A stretch of 64,000 nt of DNA, from positions 1-64,000 of the forward strand of contig NZ_CP070973.1 of NCBI RefSeq assembly GCF_017086405.1. Direction: 5' to 3'. The position numbers and the translations under genes were made by a program. Source of the stretch: Mycobacterium gordonae (GTDB lineage Bacteria > Actinomycetota > Actinomycetes > Mycobacteriales > Mycobacteriaceae). The notes beneath the pieces are model-generated. The model did no database searches. It was not told the DNA's origin and saw nothing but the letters and a program-made list of their open reading frames with translations. The first letter of the stretch is position 1. Each line of letters opens with the position of its first letter. Shown here in pieces: positions 1 to 13,620 of this stretch.

Positions 1-1503
1 TTGACCGATGACCCCGGTTCCGGATTCGCCTCGGTATGGAACGCGGTCGTCTCCGAGCTCAACGGTGAGGCCGGCAACGGCTCCACCCTCACCACTCCGC
101 TGACCGCCCAGCAAAGGGCCTGGCTCAAACTCGTACAACCCCTCACCATCGTCGAGGGATTTGCTCTGCTCTCCGTGCCGAGTGTCTTCGTCCAGAACGA
201 GATCGAACGCCACCTGCGTACTCCGATCACCGACGCGCTGAGCCGTCGTCTCGGACAACAGATCCAACTCGGCGTCCGCATCGCCCCGCCGTCCACCGAG
301 GACGACAGCACCTACTCCCCTCCTGACTCGCCCGTCCCGGCCGAGACTTCCGAGCGGGCCGAGGCACGCGTCGCCGACCACGACCAAGGCGACACCGTCG
401 TGGGCCCGGGGCAGAACTGGCCGAGTTATTTCGCCGAGCGACCGAGCACCTCCGACACCTCGGCAGCTTCGGGCACCAGCCTCAACCGGCGCTATACCTT
501 CGACACCTTTGTCATCGGATCGTCCAACCGGTTCGCCCATGCGGCCACGCTGGCGATCGCCGAGGCACCCGCTCGCGCCTACAACCCACTGTTCATCTGG
601 GGTGAGTCGGGTCTGGGCAAGACTCACCTGTTGCACGCCGCCGGCAATTACGCCCAGCGGTTGTTTCCAGGTATGCGCGTCAAGTACGTCTCCACCGAAG
701 AATTCACCAACGACTTCATCAACTCGCTGCGCGATGACCGCAAGGTGTCGTTCAAGCGCAGCTACCGCGACGTCGACGTGCTGCTTGTCGATGACATTCA
801 GTTCATCGAGGGCAAGGACGGTATTCAGGAAGAGTTCTTCCATACCTTCAACACCCTGCACAACGCCAACAAGCAGATCGTCATCTCCTCCGATCGGCCG
901 CCCAAACAGCTCGCCACGCTCGAAGACCGGCTGCGCACCCGCTTCGAGTGGGGATTGATCACCGACGTTCAGCCGCCGGATCTCGAAACCCGCATCGCCA
1001 TCCTCCGCAAGAAAGCACAAGTGGAACGTCTGGCGGTACCCGACGATGTGCTGGAACTCATCGCCAGCAGCATCGAACGCAACATCCGCGAACTCGAGGG
1101 TGCACTGATCCGGGTCACCGCATTCGCGTCGCTGAACAAGACCGCGATCGACAAATCTCTGGCCGAGATCGTGCTGCGCGACCTGATCGCCGACGCCAGC
1201 GGCATGCAGATCAGCGCCGCCACCATCATGGCGGCCACCGCCGAATACTTCGACACCACCGTCGAGGAGTTGCGCGGCCCGGGCAAGGCCCGTCCCCTCG
1301 CACAATCGCGCCAGATCGCGATGTATCTGTGCCGCGAGCTCACCGACCTTTCACTGCCCAAGATCGGGCAGGCCTTCGGCCGCGATCACACCACGGTGAT
1401 GTACGCCGAACGCAAGATCCGCAACGAGATGGCCGAACGCCGCGAGATCTTCGACAACGTCAAAGAACTCACCACGCGCATCCGGCAGCGCTCCAAGCGC
1501 TGA
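1..1503 (+). CDS. dnaA: Chromosomal replication initiator DnaA
   Basis: DnaA binds DnaA boxes in oriC, opens the duplex and loads the DnaB helicase. The 500-residue protein has the N-terminal partner-binding domain, a long acidic and proline-rich linker (about residues 95-160), the AAA+ domain with Walker A GESGLGKT (201-208) and Walker B LLVDD (261-265), and a C-terminal helix-turn-helix with the DnaA signature [14 protein letters not shown] starting near residue 460. The start is TTG at the first base of the window; the length is normal for mycobacteria. It is followed by the oriC spacer and dnaN, the standard actinobacterial order. Confidence 0.98.
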   Translation: MTDDPGSGFASVWNAVVSELNGEAGNGSTLTTPLTAQQRAWLKLVQPLTIVEGFALLSVPSVFVQNEIERHLRTPITDALSRRLGQQIQLGVRIAPPSTEDDSTYSPPDSPVPAETSERAEARVADHDQGDTVVGPGQNWPSYFAERPSTSDTSAASGTSLNRRYTFDTFVIGSSNRFAHAATLAIAEAPARAYNPLFIWGESGLGKTHLLHAAGNYAQRLFPGMRVKYVSTEEFTNDFINSLRDDRKVSFKRSYRDVDVLLVDDIQFIEGKDGIQEEFFHTFNTLHNANKQIVISSDRPPKQLATLEDRLRTRFEWGLITDVQPPDLETRIAILRKKAQVERLAVPDDVLELIASSIERNIRELEGALIRVTAFASLNKTAIDKSLAEIVLRDLIADASGMQISAATIMAATAEYFDTTVEELRGPGKARPLAQSRQIAMYLCRELTDLSLPKIGQAFGRDHTTVMYAERKIRNEMAERREIFDNVKELTTRIRQRSKR

Positions 1504-2028
1504 AAATCACGTCCCGTCGGATATTTTTCCAAAAAACTTCTCTCCCTTGAGTCACATGAGCATCACCGCCGCGCTGTGGGTACCGCTGTGAACAACCTCC
1601 TCAAACTGCCGTGCCACGCGCGTCCCGTCGTGCACATCGGTGATTCGTCCCCAGCCCCGCACCGCGAACCACACAGGCTGCTGCATAGTCATCCACACCC
1701 GCCTCGTGCCCGCACGCTGCGGCAAGACCAAGCTGTCCCCAGCTTGCACAGCCCTTAATACTGATATTGAAATCTCTTCGTAGTTTGTCGTTTGAAGTAA
1801 AGCCCTGGGGACGTTCGTCGTTGACGATCCGCAGAGCAGCCCCATACACGCCTTGTCCCCGTCGCCGACTAGCTTTCAAGTTGGCCTCAGAAGCTCTACG
1901 GTTGTTGTTCGACTGCTGTTGCGGCCGTCGCGGCGAATCACCGAGCAAGCGGCGTTCGTCACGGAGGGTCCCCAACGCCGGCGGGGGAGCTGGGCACGAT
2001 TGGAAGTCAGGTTAGGTGAAGGGACGCA
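1504..2028. other. oriC: oriC: dnaA-dnaN intergenic region with DnaA boxes
   Basis: This 525-bp gene-free stretch lies between dnaA and dnaN, where mycobacterial origins are located. Candidate DnaA boxes read by eye: TTGTTCACA on the minus strand (1587-1595), TCGTCCCCA (1645-1653), TCATCCACA (1689-1697), CTGTCCCCA (1733-1741) and TTGTCCCCG (1853-1861), with weaker variants such as ACGTCCCCA on the minus strand near 1806-1814. An A+T-rich block at about 1750-1800 is a candidate unwinding element. Mycobacterial boxes are known to deviate from the E. coli consensus. Open frames crossing the region are small and lack codon bias, so I read none as genes. Confidence 0.88.
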
Positions 2029-3225
2029 ATGGACGCGGCTACAACACGGGCTGTCACCGACTTGAAGTTTCGTTTGGTCCGGGAATCCTTCGCCGAAGCG
2101 GTCTCGTGGGTAGCCAAGAACCTGCCGTCCCGGCCGACTGTCCCGGTGCTCTCGGGGGTGTTGCTCACCGGCACTGACGACGGTCTGACCATTTCCGGAT
2201 TCGATTACGAGGTTTCCTCCGAAGTCCAGGTGGCCGCTGAAATAGCCTCCCCGGGAAGTGTTTTGGTGTCGGGTAGGTTGTTGTCCGACATCACCAGAGC
2301 ATTGCCCAACAAGCCGGTCGATTTCTATGTCGACGGCAACCGTGTCGCGCTGACCTGCGGAAGCGCGCGATTCTCGTTGCCGACGATGGCCGTGGAGGAC
2401 TATCCGACCCTGCCGACCTTGCCCGAGGAGACCGGGACGTTGCCCGCGGAGTTGTTCGCCGAGGCGATCGGGCAGGTCGCGATCGCGGCCGGGCGTGATG
2501 ACACGTTGCCGATGCTGACCGGCATCCGGGTCGAGATATCCGGCGAGACGGTGGTTTTGGCGGCTACCGACCGGTTCCGGCTCGCGGTACGCGAGTTGAC
2601 CTGGTCGGCGTTGTCCCCGGATATCGAGGCTGCGGTGCTGGTTCCGGCGAAGACTCTGGCCGAGGCGGCCAAGGCCGGTGGGGACGGTACGGAGGTTAGG
2701 CTGTCGCTGGGCGCCGGTCCGGGCGTCGGCAAGGACGGCCTGCTGGGGATCACCGGCAACGGTAAGCGCAGCACCACCCGACTGCTGGACGCGGAATTCC
2801 CCAAGTTCCGCCAGCTGCTGCCCGCCGAGCACACCGCGGTTGCGAGTATCAACGTGGCGGAACTGACCGAGGCCATCAAGCTGGTGGCACTCGTGGCCGA
2901 CCGCGGCGCGCAGATCCGCATGGAGTTCGCCGACGGAATGCTGCGGTTGTCGGCCGGCGCCGATGATGTCGGGCGAGCCGAGGAAGATCTCGCTGTGGAC
3001 TACGCGGGAGAACCGTTGACGATCGCGTTCAACCCGACCTACTTGACGGACGGTCTGGGTTCGCTGCATTCCGAGCGGGTGTCGTTCGGGTTCACCACGC
3101 CCGGCAAGCCGGCGTTGCTGCGGCCGGCGTCAGCCGACGACCCGGTGCCGACCGGCAGCGGTCCATTCGCTGCGGTGCCGACGGATTACGTGTATCTGCT
3201 GATGCCGGTGCGGCTGCCGGGCTGA
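2029..3225 (+). CDS. dnaN: DNA polymerase III beta subunit (sliding clamp)
   Basis: DnaN forms the ring-shaped dimer that tethers DNA polymerase III to the template and recruits other replication and repair enzymes. The 398-residue protein shows the three repeated clamp domains; recognisable segments are [13 protein letters not shown] in domain 1, [11 protein letters not shown] in domain 2 and the C-terminal end [12 protein letters not shown] that closes domain 3 near the peptide-binding pocket. The ATG is preceded by a purine-rich GTGAAGGGA. It follows oriC and precedes recF by 32 bp, the usual arrangement. Confidence 0.97.
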   Translation: MDAATTRAVTDLKFRLVRESFAEAVSWVAKNLPSRPTVPVLSGVLLTGTDDGLTISGFDYEVSSEVQVAAEIASPGSVLVSGRLLSDITRALPNKPVDFYVDGNRVALTCGSARFSLPTMAVEDYPTLPTLPEETGTLPAELFAEAIGQVAIAAGRDDTLPMLTGIRVEISGETVVLAATDRFRLAVRELTWSALSPDIEAAVLVPAKTLAEAAKAGGDGTEVRLSLGAGPGVGKDGLLGITGNGKRSTTRLLDAEFPKFRQLLPAEHTAVASINVAELTEAIKLVALVADRGAQIRMEFADGMLRLSAGADDVGRAEEDLAVDYAGEPLTIAFNPTYLTDGLGSLHSERVSFGFTTPGKPALLRPASADDPVPTGSGPFAAVPTDYVYLLMPVRLPG

Positions 3226-3257
3226 TCGCGGCGGGCCGCGGCATAGGTGCGACGTAG

Positions 3258-4409
3258 GTGTACGTCCGGCGTTTGGTGTTGCGGGATTTCCGCTCATGGG
3301 CCCAGGTGGATCTCGACCTCGAGTCGGGGCGCACCGTGTTCGTCGGCCGCAACGGCTTCGGAAAAACCAATCTTCTTGAGGCGCTGTGGTATTCGACCAC
3401 CATGGGTTCGCACCGGGTGGGTACCGACGCACCGTTGATCCGGGCGGGCGCCGATCGCGCGGTGGTCTCGACCATCGTGGTCAAAGAGGGCCGGGAATGT
3501 GCCGTCGACCTCGAGATCGCCGCGGGCCGGGCGAACAAGGCGCGGCTGAACCGGTCCCCGGTACGTAGCACGCGTGAGGTCATCGGTGTGTTGCGGGCGG
3601 TGTTGTTCGCTCCAGAGGATTTAGCGTTGGTGCGCGGGGATCCTTCCGACCGACGCCGGTACCTCGACGAGCTGGCGACGCTGCGCCGGCCGACCATTGC
3701 CGGCGTGCGTGCCGACTACGACAAGGTGTTGCGGCAGCGCACGGCGTTGCTCAAGTCGCTTTCCGGTGCCCGGTTCCGCGGTGACCGGGGCGCCCTGGAC
3801 ACGCTGGACGTGTGGGACAGCAGGCTGGCCGAGCACGGGGCGGCGTTGATGGCCGCGCGCATCGATCTGGTGAACCAGTTGGCACCGGAGGTGGCCAAGG
3901 CATATCACCTTCTGGATCCCGAATCACGTTCTGCGGCAATCGGTTACCGTGCCAGTACGGATGTGGTGGCGGTGCCGGCGGGGAACGACCAGCAATCGCT
4001 GGAGGCTGCTCTGTTGCGCGCGCTGGCAGCACGGCGAAACGCGGAACTGGAACGTGGGGTGTGCCTGGTGGGCCCGCACCGCGACGATCTGGAACTGCGC
4101 CTGGGAGACCAACCCACCAAAGGTTTCGCTAGCCACGGCGAGTCGTGGTCGTTCGCGGTGGCCTTGCGATTGGCGGCCTACGAGTTGCTGCGCACCGATG
4201 GCAGCGACCCGGTGTTGTTGCTCGACGACGTCTTCGCCGAGCTGGACACCAAACGCCGGCGGGCGCTGGCCACCGTGGCCGAATCGGCCGAACAGGTGCT
4301 GGTCACCGCCGCGGTCCCAGAAGACATTCCCGACGGCTGGGAAGCCCGTCGAGTGTCCGTCGAACTGGTCGACACCGACCTCGGTCCGGTATCGGAGGTG
4401 CGGCAATGA
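3258..4409 (+). CDS. recF: DNA replication and repair protein RecF
   Basis: RecF is an SMC-like ATPase that helps load RecA at gapped DNA with RecO and RecR. The 383-residue protein has an N-terminal Walker A in [14 protein letters not shown] (about residues 30-43), a signature-like [15 protein letters not shown] segment near residue 295 and a Walker [11 protein letters not shown] near residue 317. The start is GTG, 32 bp after dnaN. Its TGA overlaps the ATG of the next gene by 4 bp, implying translational coupling to dciA. Confidence 0.96.
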   Translation: MYVRRLVLRDFRSWAQVDLDLESGRTVFVGRNGFGKTNLLEALWYSTTMGSHRVGTDAPLIRAGADRAVVSTIVVKEGRECAVDLEIAAGRANKARLNRSPVRSTREVIGVLRAVLFAPEDLALVRGDPSDRRRYLDELATLRRPTIAGVRADYDKVLRQRTALLKSLSGARFRGDRGALDTLDVWDSRLAEHGAALMAARIDLVNQLAPEVAKAYHLLDPESRSAAIGYRASTDVVAVPAGNDQQSLEAALLRALAARRNAELERGVCLVGPHRDDLELRLGDQPTKGFASHGESWSFAVALRLAAYELLRTDGSDPVLLLDDVFAELDTKRRRALATVAESAEQVLVTAAVPEDIPDGWEARRVSVELVDTDLGPVSEVRQ

Positions 4410-4945
4410 GGGAAGAACAACAGGATGAGGTGAACCAGCGGGGTCTCGATCTGGTGCGGCGAACCCTGGAAGAGGCCCGCGCGGCCGCTCGCGAGCGCGG
4501 GCAGGACGCTGGACGTGGCCGTGCCGGCCCGATGCCTCGCCGCCGAGGTGCCGCGGGGCGCCGGAGCTGGTCGGGCCCAGGGCCCGATGCACGTGATCCC
4601 CAGCCGTTGGGTCGGCTGACTCGTGACCTGGCCAAGCAGCAGGGGTGGACCGCCCATGTGGCCGAAGGCACGGTATTCGGCCACTGGTCCTCGGTGGTCG
4701 GCGCGCAGATCGCCGAACATGCCACGCCCGCCGCACTGCATGACGGGGTCCTCAGCGTGACGGCCGAATCGACCGCGTGGGCGACGCAGCTGCGCCTCAT
4801 GCATGCGCAGCTGCTCGCCAAGATCGCCGCTGCCGTCGGCAACGGCGTGGTGACCTCGCTGAAAATCACCGGCCCGGCGGCGCCGTCGTGGCGCAAGGGG
4901 CCCCGTCACATCGCCGGTCGGGGTCCTCGCGACACCTATGGTTAG
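4406..4945 (+). CDS. dciA: DciA-type helicase loader/operator (DUF721)
   Basis: DUF721/DciA proteins bind the replicative helicase DnaB and are thought to replace DnaC/DnaI loaders in most bacteria. The 179-residue protein has a basic, disordered N-terminal half (Arg/Gly/Pro-rich, residues about 30-70) and a C-terminal DUF721 domain with the hallmark W..VVG..IAEHA..A...[16 protein letters not shown] pattern. The ATG at 4406 overlaps the recF stop (ATGA). It corresponds to Rv0004 by position. An in-frame extension further upstream would run deep into recF and is not needed. Confidence 0.93.
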   Translation: MREEQQDEVNQRGLDLVRRTLEEARAAARERGQDAGRGRAGPMPRRRGAAGRRSWSGPGPDARDPQPLGRLTRDLAKQQGWTAHVAEGTVFGHWSSVVGAQIAEHATPAALHDGVLSVTAESTAWATQLRLMHAQLLAKIAAAVGNGVVTSLKITGPAAPSWRKGPRHIAGRGPRDTYG

Positions 4946-5154
4946 GGTTGTCCTTCCGAGGTGAACGAGGCACAGACCGCAGCCGTCTGAGAGCCGCCAG
5001 AAATTGACGAACCCTTATCTGGAACGTCGGGACGCGGCGACAGCGAAGAAATTGAGCGCACGGCGCAATCAGAAGGGTGGAAACGCGCCCACAAAATCGG
5101 TGCTGTCGTCCCTTAGCGGTAGAGTAGTCGGATGCGACCGCTGCGGTGAGGTGA

Positions 5155-8218
<3,064 letters not shown>

Positions 8219-8236
8219 CGACAAACCGAGGAATAG

Positions 8237-10744
8237 ATGACTGACACCACGCTGCCTCCTGGTGACGGGCCGGCAGACCGGATCGAGCCGGTTGACATTC
8301 AGCAGGAGATGCAGCGCAGCTACATCGACTACGCGATGAGCGTGATCGTCGGCCGCGCCCTGCCGGAAGTCCGCGACGGCCTCAAGCCCGTGCACCGCCG
8401 TGTGCTGTATGCCATGTACGACTCCGGATTCCGGCCGGACCGCAGCCACGCCAAGTCGGCGCGCTCGGTCGCTGAGACCATGGGTAACTACCACCCGCAC
8501 GGCGACGCGTCGATCTACGACACCCTGGTGCGCATGGCGCAGCCGTGGTCGCTGCGGTACCCGCTGGTCGACGGCCAGGGGAACTTCGGCTCGCCGGGAA
8601 ACGACCCACCGGCCGCGATGAGATATACCGAGGCGCGGCTTACCCCGTTGGCAATGGAGATGTTGCGCGAAATCGACGAGGAGACAGTCGATTTCATCCC
8701 AAACTACGACGGCCGGGTGCAGGAACCGACCGTGCTGCCCAGCCGGTTCCCCAACCTGCTGGCCAACGGCTCGGGCGGCATCGCCGTCGGCATGGCCACC
8801 AACATCCCGCCTCACAACCTGCGCGAGCTCGCCGAGGCGGTGTTCTGGTGTCTGGAGAACTACGACGCCGACGAAGAGGCGACACTGGCCGCCGTGATGG
8901 AGCGGGTCAAGGGCCCCGACTTCCCCACTTCCGGTCTGATCGTGGGATCGCAAGGGATCTCCGATGCCTACAAGACCGGCCGCGGTTCCATCCGGATGCG
9001 CGGAGTCGTTGAGGTAGAAGAAGATTCGCGCGGCCGCACGTCGTTGGTGATCACCGAGTTGCCGTACCAGGTCAACCACGACAACTTCATCACCTCGATC
9101 GCCGAGCAGGTTCGCGACGGCAGGCTGGCCGGCATCTCCAACATCGAAGACCAGTCCAGCGACCGGGTCGGCTTGCGCATCGTCGTGGAGATCAAACGAG
9201 ACGCCGTGGCCAAGGTGGTGCTGAACAACCTCTACAAGCACACCCAGCTGCAGACCAGCTTCGGCGCCAACATGCTGTCCATCGTCGACGGCGTCCCCCG
9301 CACGCTACGGCTGGACCAGATGATTCGCTACTACGTCGAGCACCAGCTCGACGTCATCATCCGCCGCACCACCTACCGGTTGCGAAAAGCCAACGAGCGG
9401 GCCCACATTCTGCGCGGTCTGGTCAAGGCGCTCGACGCGCTGGACGAAGTGATCGCGTTGATCCGCGCGTCGCAGACGGTCGACATCGCCCGCCAAGGTC
9501 TGATCGAGTTGCTCGACATCGACGAAATTCAGGCGCAGGCGATCCTGGACATGCAGTTGCGCCGCCTAGCGGCCCTGGAGCGGCAGCGCATCGTCGACGA
9601 CCTGGCCAAGATCGAAGCCGAAATCGCCGACCTGGAAGACATTCTCGCCAAACCCGAGCGGCAACGCGGGATCGTGCGCGACGAACTCGGCGAGATCGTG
9701 GAGAAGCACGGCGATGACCGTCGTACCCGCATCATCGCGGCCGATGGGGACGTCAGCGACGAAGACCTGATCGCCCGCGAGGACGTCGTCGTCACCATCA
9801 CCGAGACCGGGTACGCCAAGCGCACCAAGACCGACCTGTACCGCAGCCAGAAGCGGGGCGGCAAGGGTGTGCAGGGCGCCGGCCTCAAGCAGGACGACAT
9901 CGTGCGGCACTTCTTCGTGTGTTCCACCCACGACTGGATCCTGTTCTTCACCACCCAGGGCCGGGTATACCGGGCCAAGGCCTACGAGCTGCCGGAGGCC
10001 TCTCGCACCGCGCGCGGCCAGCACGTCGCGAACCTGCTGGCCTTCCAGCCCGAGGAACGCATCGCCCAGGTCATCCAGATCAAGAGTTACGAGGATGCGC
10101 CGTACCTGGTGCTGGCCACCCAGAACGGATTGGTGAAGAAGTCCAAGCTGACCGACTTCGACTCCAACCGTTCCGGCGGGATCGTGGCCGTCAACCTGCG
10201 CGACGGCGACGAGCTGGTCGGTGCGGTGTTGTGTTCGGCCGAGGAGGATCTGTTGCTGGTCTCGGCCAACGGGCAGTCCATCCGGTTCTCGGCGACCGAC
10301 GAGGCGCTGCGGCCGATGGGCCGCGCCACCTCCGGCGTGCAGGGCATGCGGTTCAACGCCGACGACCGGTTGCTGTCGCTCAACGTGGTGCGGGAAGGCA
10401 CCTACCTGCTGGTCGCCACGGCCGGCGGCTACGCCAAGCGCACCGGGATCGAGGAGTATCCCGTGCAGGGCCGCGGCGGCAAGGGGGTGCTGACCATCAT
10501 GTACGACCGGCGACGCGGCAGGCTGGTCGGCGCGTTGATCGTCGACGACGAGAGTGAGCTCTACGCCATCACGTCTGGAGGCGGGGTCATCCGCACCACC
10601 GCCAAACAGGTCCGCAAGGCCGGGCGGCAAACCAAGGGCGTCCGGCTGATGAATCTGGGCGAGGGCGCCACGTTATTGGCCATCGCGCGCAATGCTGAAG
10701 AGAATGCCGACGCCGAGGTTGAGGGCGAGGAGTCGAATAGCTGA
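8237..10744 (+). CDS. gyrA: DNA gyrase subunit A
   Basis: GyrA cuts and rejoins DNA. The 835-residue protein has the catalytic Tyr130 in RYTEARLT, the winged-helix [16 protein letters not shown] (residues 89-100) and a C-terminal DNA-wrapping beta-pinwheel with the GyrA box QKRGGKG at 538-544. Residues matching M. tuberculosis Ala90, Ser91 and Asp94 are Ala91, Ser92 and Asp95, so the classical fluoroquinolone-resistance positions are wild type; the M. tuberculosis position-95 polymorphism is Thr here. No intein is present at the [10 protein letters not shown] site used in several non-tuberculous species. Confidence 0.98.
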   Translation: MTDTTLPPGDGPADRIEPVDIQQEMQRSYIDYAMSVIVGRALPEVRDGLKPVHRRVLYAMYDSGFRPDRSHAKSARSVAETMGNYHPHGDASIYDTLVRMAQPWSLRYPLVDGQGNFGSPGNDPPAAMRYTEARLTPLAMEMLREIDEETVDFIPNYDGRVQEPTVLPSRFPNLLANGSGGIAVGMATNIPPHNLRELAEAVFWCLENYDADEEATLAAVMERVKGPDFPTSGLIVGSQGISDAYKTGRGSIRMRGVVEVEEDSRGRTSLVITELPYQVNHDNFITSIAEQVRDGRLAGISNIEDQSSDRVGLRIVVEIKRDAVAKVVLNNLYKHTQLQTSFGANMLSIVDGVPRTLRLDQMIRYYVEHQLDVIIRRTTYRLRKANERAHILRGLVKALDALDEVIALIRASQTVDIARQGLIELLDIDEIQAQAILDMQLRRLAALERQRIVDDLAKIEAEIADLEDILAKPERQRGIVRDELGEIVEKHGDDRRTRIIAADGDVSDEDLIAREDVVVTITETGYAKRTKTDLYRSQKRGGKGVQGAGLKQDDIVRHFFVCSTHDWILFFTTQGRVYRAKAYELPEASRTARGQHVANLLAFQPEERIAQVIQIKSYEDAPYLVLATQNGLVKKSKLTDFDSNRSGGIVAVNLRDGDELVGAVLCSAEEDLLLVSANGQSIRFSATDEALRPMGRATSGVQGMRFNADDRLLSLNVVREGTYLLVATAGGYAKRTGIEEYPVQGRGGKGVLTIMYDRRRGRLVGALIVDDESELYAITSGGGVIRTTAKQVRKAGRQTKGVRLMNLGEGATLLAIARNAEENADAEVEGEESNS

Positions 10745-10817
10745 CCCGGGCGGGGGGTGGGCTCACCGCGTACCCGGCATAGACTCAGCTACTTGAGCAG
10801 ACATGTAAGGAGTCGGG

Positions 10818-11666
10818 GTGAGTTCACCGAACGAGTCGGGCGGCCCCAGTCAGGGTGACAACCCGAACGGGGACGGGTCGGTCGAACGCGCCGGAGCGCA
10901 CCGGGCGACGACCGGGCCCGGACGGTTACCGGAGGCCGCAGACTCGCCGCCGTGGCAGCGGGGGGCGACCCGGGCAGGGTCGCAGAGCGGGCCACGTCCG
11001 GCGGCCGACCCGCCCACCGACGTGCGGACGCCCACGAGTTCCGAGGCGCGGCTCAACCGTTTCATCTCCGGGACGTCTGCGCCGACGCCCGGCCCACAGG
11101 CGGAGGTGCCAGCCGTGCGCAGTGAAAACCCACCCGCGGAGGCGTACGCCAGCGAGTTGCCGGATTTGTCGGGTCCGATTCCGCGGGGCACGCCGCGCAA
11201 ACCGGAACGTCCCGCCGAGGCGCCGGCATCGTCCCCAAGCCGCCCGGCGGCCGGCGAGGCGCGAGAAGCGCGGGGCGTCGCGGTGGGTTCCCGACGGGGT
11301 CGGGGACCGGTGCGGGCCAGCATGCAGATCCGGCGCATTGACCCCTGGAGCACCCTCAAGGTGTCGCTGCTGCTGTCGGTGGCCCTGTTCTTCGTGTGGA
11401 TGATCGCTGTGGCGTTCCTCTACCTGGTCCTCGGCGGCATGGGCGTGTGGTCGAAGTTGAACAGCAACGTCGGGGATCTGCTGAACAACACCAGCGGCAG
11501 CAGCGGTGAACTCGTCTCGAGCGGAACCATCTTCGGTGGGGCCGTGCTGATCGGCTTGGTCAACATCGTCTTGATGACCGCGATGGCCACCATCGCCGCA
11601 TTCGTCTACAACCTGACGACCGACCTGATCGGTGGAATCGAAGTGACGCTGGCAGACCGGGACTAG
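10818..11666 (+). CDS. DUF3566 membrane protein (Rv0007-like)
   Basis: Conserved actinobacterial membrane protein found directly downstream of gyrA. The 282-residue product begins with GTG and has a long disordered N-terminal cytoplasmic region (about 165 residues rich in Pro, Arg, Ser and Gly), followed by a DUF3566 domain with two transmembrane helices (around residues 182-208 and 236-262) and a conserved tail ending [16 protein letters not shown]. Rv0007 of M. tuberculosis occupies the same place. The tRNA-Ile gene follows 79 bp later. The biochemical role is not established. Confidence 0.9.
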   Translation: MSSPNESGGPSQGDNPNGDGSVERAGAHRATTGPGRLPEAADSPPWQRGATRAGSQSGPRPAADPPTDVRTPTSSEARLNRFISGTSAPTPGPQAEVPAVRSENPPAEAYASELPDLSGPIPRGTPRKPERPAEAPASSPSRPAAGEAREARGVAVGSRRGRGPVRASMQIRRIDPWSTLKVSLLLSVALFFVWMIAVAFLYLVLGGMGVWSKLNSNVGDLLNNTSGSSGELVSSGTIFGGAVLIGLVNIVLMTAMATIAAFVYNLTTDLIGGIEVTLADRD

Positions 11667-11745
11667 GGTGGACGCGTTTTGGGAGTCAGGCGGCCGGTGC
11701 GGTAATCTCGGCGCTCGGCCATTGATGTCCAGATAGTGCCAGTAC

Positions 11746-11819
11746 GGGCCTATAGCTCAGGCGGTTAGAGCGCTTCGCTGATAACGAAGAGGTCGGAGGT
11801 TCGAGTCCTCCTAGGCCCA
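11746..11819 (+). tRNA. ileT: tRNA-Ile (GAT anticodon)
   Basis: A 74-nt cloverleaf: acceptor stem GGGCCTA pairs with TAGGCCC, D-arm TAGCTCAGGCGGTTAGAGC, anticodon loop CTGATAA giving GAT, and T-arm GGAGGTTCGAGTCCTCC. The 3' CCA is not encoded. It lies downstream of the DUF3566 gene as in other mycobacteria. Confidence 0.97.
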
Positions 11820-11824
11820 CGATC

Positions 11825-11986
11825 ATGTGCCCGTCAAGACGTCGTGTGAAATTCGCGCTGCCGCTGGCAGCGGCCGCCGCGCTGGGCGCTGCGGCGGTGG
11901 TGCGTTCGCGCCGTGACGTCGAGGTCTGGCATGTGGCACCGGATGTAACCCCTGGCGACGTGCCTGACAGACCAGAGGGGCCTTAG
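11825..11986 (+). CDS. Small DLW-39-like protein between two tRNA genes
   Basis: A 53-codon ORF lies between tRNA-Ile and tRNA-Ala: a basic start, an Ala-rich hydrophobic segment (FALPLAAAAALGAAAVV), then a short polar tail containing RSRRDVEVWHVAPDV. Actinobacteria commonly carry a tiny single-span membrane protein of the DLW-39 type at this position, and the charged-Asp-x-x-Trp segment fits that family loosely. A GTG at 11846 would give a 46-residue form starting at MKFALPL, closer to the family size. Its TAG stop lies inside the first ten bases of the tRNA-Ala gene. Assignment is by position and composition only. Confidence 0.5.
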   Translation: MCPSRRRVKFALPLAAAAALGAAAVVRSRRDVEVWHVAPDVTPGDVPDRPEGP

Positions 11987-12049
11987 CTCAGTTGGTAGAG
12001 CACCGCCTTTGCAAGGCGGGTGTCAGGGGTTCGATTCCCCTAGGCTCCA
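11977..12049 (+). tRNA. alaT: tRNA-Ala (TGC anticodon)
   Basis: A 73-nt cloverleaf: acceptor GGGGCCT with AGGCTCC (one G-T pair), D-arm TAGCTCAGTTGGTAGAGC, anticodon loop TTTGCAA giving TGC, T-arm AGGGGTTCGATTCCCCT. CCA is not encoded. Its 5' end overlaps the end of the small DLW-39-like ORF, and an IS481-type remnant begins just downstream. Confidence 0.97.
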
Positions 12050-12068
12050 CTCTTTTTGTGTATGACCT

Positions 12069-12154
12069 CGGCTGATGCTTGGCATTTCGGTTTCGGTTGA
12101 TGCCTGACAGTGTTTCGGCTGATGTTTGACAGTTACTTCGGTTGATCCTTGACA
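12069..12154 (+). repeat. Four degenerate 16-bp direct repeats before the transposase remnant
   Basis: Four copies of CGG(C/T)TGAT(G/C)(C/T)(C/T)TG(G/A)CA start at 12069, 12094, 12116 and 12139, spaced 25, 22 and 23 bp. They lie immediately upstream of the IS481-type ORF and probably represent the subterminal transposase-binding end of that element; that role is inference. Confidence 0.7.
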
Positions 12155-12162
12155 CTCCCTAG

Positions 12163-12477
12163 ATGAGGGAGTTGAGCGTGGCCGAGCAGCGGTATCAGGC
12201 CGTGATGGCCGTGATTGCCGATGGTTTGTCGATTTGTCAGGTGGCCGAGAAGACGGGGGTGTCGCGCCAGACGCTGCACGCCTGGTTGGCCCGGTATGAG
12301 GCCGAGGGCCTGGAGGGGTTGGTGGATCGGTCGCATCGGCCGGTGTCGTGTCCGCATCAGATGCCGGCGGTGGTGGAGGCCGAGTTGTTGGAGTTGCGGC
12401 GGTCGCGCCCGTACTGGGGTCCGCGCGCGTCCCACAGTGACCGCCGCAGCGACGGTCCCGCCGGGTTCATACGTTGA
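12163..12477 (+). pseudogene. IS481-family transposase, 3'-truncated remnant
   Basis: The first 88 or so codons match the N-terminus of IS481-type transposases: a helix-turn-helix with SICQVAEKTGVSRQTLHAWLARYEAEG, then GLVDRSHRPVSCPHQMP and LRRSRPYWGPR. After about 12426 the family sequence stops and the frame runs into unrelated codons (ASHSDRRSDGP...) until 12477. The DDE catalytic domain is absent, so the element cannot transpose on its own. Repeats upstream look like its left end; no right end was recognised before 12577. It sits next to tRNA-Ala, a common insertion neighbourhood. Confidence 0.82.
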
Positions 12478-12576
12478 CGAAGCGAACCTCGCCTGCCGGT
12501 GGTAGGCGCAGCGGGCGAAGAACGTGCGGCAGGTCCCCGGGACCACCACCAACCTTTTATTCGATAATCTTTAATT

Positions 12577-13020
12577 ATGAAACGTATTTCGTACTTGTTC
12601 GCGCTGGGGATCTTCGGCGCGACGGGCTTTGGCGCAGCAGTACCAACCGCCCGAGCAGACTCGGCTCAGATGAACGGTGTTTACAGCTATGTGGACGAGG
12701 ACGGCGACTTCGGCACGTGGACTATCGCTACCACGTGCGATCCGAACTGCGTCGCACATGTGGAGACGGGACCGGGGCGTGGATTCGATGCCGTGCTGGT
12801 CGACGGTGTGTACACCGTGAACCGATCCGTCCCGGCCGGCCTGTCGTGCCCGGACTACATGCTGGGAGAAACGCTTTGGGATGCCGGTGAGCATCCTGTG
12901 CAGGTCTTGCAGTGGTGGGACCCGGCCACGCTCCAGGGCGAAGTCCACTTTCTGGCCAGCACGGCGCCCTGCGAAATCGGCGATCACCACGACAGGTTCA
13001 CGCTCACTCCGGTTCAATAG
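12577..13020 (+). CDS. Secreted hypothetical protein with signal peptide
   Basis: A 147-residue protein starting with a Sec signal peptide (MKRISYLFALGIFGATGFG, cleavage likely after PTARA near residue 28). The mature part is small, Cys-containing (TTCDPNC, LSC, APC) and rich in Asp, Trp and Tyr, resembling the many short exported mycobacterial proteins built of beta strands with disulphides; no catalytic motif is recognised. Codon use is ordinary for the genome. It follows the IS remnant and faces cwsA tail to tail, so it belongs to the accessory insertion after the tRNA genes. Confidence 0.75.
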   Translation: MKRISYLFALGIFGATGFGAAVPTARADSAQMNGVYSYVDEDGDFGTWTIATTCDPNCVAHVETGPGRGFDAVLVDGVYTVNRSVPAGLSCPDYMLGETLWDAGEHPVQVLQWWDPATLQGEVHFLASTAPCEIGDHHDRFTLTPVQ

Positions 13021-13068
13021 CCGCCCCGGAGGAGTCGACACCCGCTGGCGAGGCTGATGGTCCAGCCG

Positions 13069-13497
13069 CTACGGCCTCGGCTGGACGTCCACACTCGGCG
13101 GGCGTGGCGAGGGCTCCGGCTTCGACGAGCGCCGCACCACGCTGAAAGCGACAGCGCCACCGGCCAACACCACGACGGCGGCCGCTCCGGCGATCAGCCA
13201 CGGCTTCTTGCTGCGTCGCTGATCGCGCCGGGCCTCCTGCAGCAGCTGCGGCAGGTTGGCGACCACTTCCTGAGCGGCGGCGAGCTCCTGCCCGATGGTC
13301 TGCTGGGCGGCGGCAAGCTCACGTGCCAGCCGGCCCTCCCGGTAGCGACGGCGAACTTCCGTCGCGGTGGAGTGGGCTGACTGGACCCCGAGACCCACCA
13401 CGCCGCGAGTGACATCCACCGGTCCCACCGCCGTGTAGGTCAGGCCACGGGTCAGTCGCTCGCGTGGGGTCAACGAGGCTTCCGCCTTCTGGCTCAT
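13069..13497 (-). CDS. cwsA: Cell wall synthesis protein CwsA
   Basis: CwsA (Rv0008c type) helps organise polar growth and division with CrgA and Wag31. The 142-residue protein has an N-terminal segment [24 protein letters not shown], a long helical amphipathic region (about residues 45-92, many Ala/Glu/Gln, probably coiled coil) and one C-terminal transmembrane helix (about 98-120), followed by a short Pro-rich tail. It lies on the minus strand between accessory sequence and ppiA, and is close to crgA, its known partner. Confidence 0.92.
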   Translation of the reverse strand: MSQKAEASLTPRERLTRGLTYTAVGPVDVTRGVVGLGVQSAHSTATEVRRRYREGRLARELAAAQQTIGQELAAAQEVVANLPQLLQEARRDQRRSKKPWLIAGAAAVVVLAGGAVAFSVVRRSSKPEPSPRPPSVDVQPRP

Positions 13498-13620
13498 CTG
13501 CCGCCTTTCGATGTACAGCTCAAGTCCTACGCAGTCCTATCAGGTACCGGGGCCCTAGAGCTAGAGCGCAGGCACTGGCGTGCCGAGCGACGGCACCGGG
13601 TGTGGGGCAAGACCCGCGTA

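Noticed and set aside
1876..3069. Long minus-strand open frame opposite dnaN
   Set aside because: High-G+C antisense shadow of dnaN; no family motif, Arg/Gln/Gly-rich composition.
12133..12552. Minus-strand frame over the IS remnant
   Set aside because: Antisense shadow rich in His and Arg; no transposase motif on this strand.
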